From: an uncultured Blautia sp.
GTDB taxonomy: Bacteria; Bacillota; Clostridia; Lachnospirales; Lachnospiraceae
DNA: 5,752 nt
Direction of reading: 5' to 3'
NCBI GenBank assembly: GCA_934402155.1
Contig: CAKRTP010000110.1
Span: forward strand, 1 to 5,752
The stretch's first letter is position 1. Every line of letters starts with the position of its first letter. The notes beneath the pieces were generated by a model. The model was not told the origin of the DNA, searched no databases, and saw only the letters and a program-made list of their open reading frames with translations. The translations under genes and the position numbers were made by a program. Shown piece after piece: positions 5,233 to 5,752 of the stretch.

Positions 5233-5752
5233 TTACAGACTTTTAAGTACCTCAAACGGAATTGTTCCACCGAACAGGTCCAGTGCACTTCCCACGGTTA
5301 CATCGAGTCTGTCTTTGCCATAAAGTTTCAGAAGTTCAATATCTTTCATACTTCCCACTCCTCCGGCATAAGTGATAGGGTGCTTCCTGTATTCCGAAAG
5401 AAGTTCTGCAAGTTCGGTCTCAATACCGTTCGCTTTCCCTTCTACATCCACCGCATGAACGAGAAATTCATCGCAGTGACTTCCGAGTTCCTCCATTACC
5501 TCAAGTGTCACCGGTACATCGGTGAATTTCTGCCAGCGGTCTGTGACAATGAAATACTGACTGTCTTTTTTGCGGCAGCTCAGATCAAGTACCAGATTTT
5601 CTTTACCTGCTGCCTGTTCCATCTTTGCAAGATTCTCCCAGGAAAGCTTTCCATCTTTGAACACATAGGAAGTGACAATGACATGGCTTGCTCCTGCCTC
5701 CAGATATTCTTCTGCATTTTCCGGGCAGACACCGCCACCAATCTGAAGCCCT
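5233..5752 (-). CDS. hisA: ProFAR isomerase, eukaryotic-type HisA, C-terminal part (runs off right edge)
   Basis: Cytoplasmic (beta-alpha)8-barrel isomerase of histidine biosynthesis that converts ProFAR to PRFAR (EC 5.3.1.16). 172 residues are visible; the family is about 260 long, so the N-terminal third is missing. The frame is open to the edge: LQIGGG (2-6 on) and ASHVIVTSYVFKDG (21-34) precede the GTG at 5662-5664, which is therefore an internal Val codon, not a start. Further motifs are LVLDLSCRK (53-61, Asp56 aligning with the second catalytic Asp of bacterial HisA), FLVHAVDVEG (96-105), ITYAGGVGS (126-134) and VTVGSALDLFGG (151-162). LVLDLSCRK, HAVDVEG and GSALDLFGG are characteristic of yeast HIS6 and related clostridial enzymes rather than the standard bacterial HisA. 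The neighbouring downstream gene is not a histidine gene. Family call is firm; the exact lineage of origin is inference. Confidence 0.93.
   Translation of the reverse strand, partial: GLQIGGGVCPENAEEYLEAGASHVIVTSYVFKDGKLSWENLAKMEQAAGKENLVLDLSCRKKDSQYFIVTDRWQKFTDVPVTLEVMEELGSHCDEFLVHAVDVEGKANGIETELAELLSEYRKHPITYAGGVGSMKDIELLKLYGKDRLDVTVGSALDLFGGTIPFEVLKSL

Noticed and set aside
5662..5664. GTG as a start codon for a 143-residue protein
   Set aside because: The frame continues to the window edge with conserved HisA residues (LQIGGG, ASHVIVTSY), so the codon encodes Val inside the protein.
1..5752. Defence system, phage, integron, insertion sequence or CRISPR array
   Set aside because: No transposase, integrase, nuclease, reverse transcriptase, spaced direct repeats or terminal inverted repeats were seen; the genes are ordinary metabolic, repair and membrane families.

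Overview
This window comes from a low-to-moderate-GC anaerobic Firmicute, most likely a gut Lachnospiraceae-type clostridium. The basis is purine-rich AGGAGG-like ribosome binding sites, the clostridial flavour of the proteins (an OGG1-type glycosylase, a VanZ-like protein, a small four-cysteine DUF6472-like protein, a eukaryotic-type HisA) and compact intergenic spaces. The assignment is by family recognition only. Every gene I can support lies on the minus strand; the plus-strand open frames are shadows.

In transcription order (right to left): the C-terminal two thirds of hisA (histidine biosynthesis) enters from the right edge. After a 132-base gap holding a probable extended -10 promoter comes a stand-alone class II (zinc) aldolase, 4012-5100, which ends at a clear intrinsic terminator (3956-3990). 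Only a few bases beyond that terminator lies the best promoter of the window (TTGAAA, 18 bp, TATAAT), overlapped by a dyad repeat that looks like an operator. It should drive a radical SAM protein (2408-3808) of unknown reaction with SPASM-like extra cysteines. A long hairpin (2326-2377) separates this gene from a tight four-gene run: rfbF (CDP-glucose synthesis), a 59-residue four-cysteine protein, an 8-oxoguanine DNA glycosylase, and the N-terminal part of a VanZ-family membrane protein that runs off the left edge. Gaps in this run are 13, 18 and 49 bases, so it is probably one transcript.

There is no sign of a mobile element, phage, CRISPR array, tRNA or rRNA. Most genes are chromosomal housekeeping or accessory functions. 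The parts least explained by known biology are the radical SAM enzyme with its promoter and dyad, the odd partnership of a sugar-nucleotide enzyme with a DNA-repair glycosylase and a small Cys protein, and the stable strand-biased hairpin lacking a U-tract. I did not find a convincing undescribed multi-gene defence or mobile system. Four gene boundaries are corrected relative to the longest open frame: DUF6472-like starts at 1425, rfbF at 2215, the aldolase at 5100, and hisA is open to the right edge.
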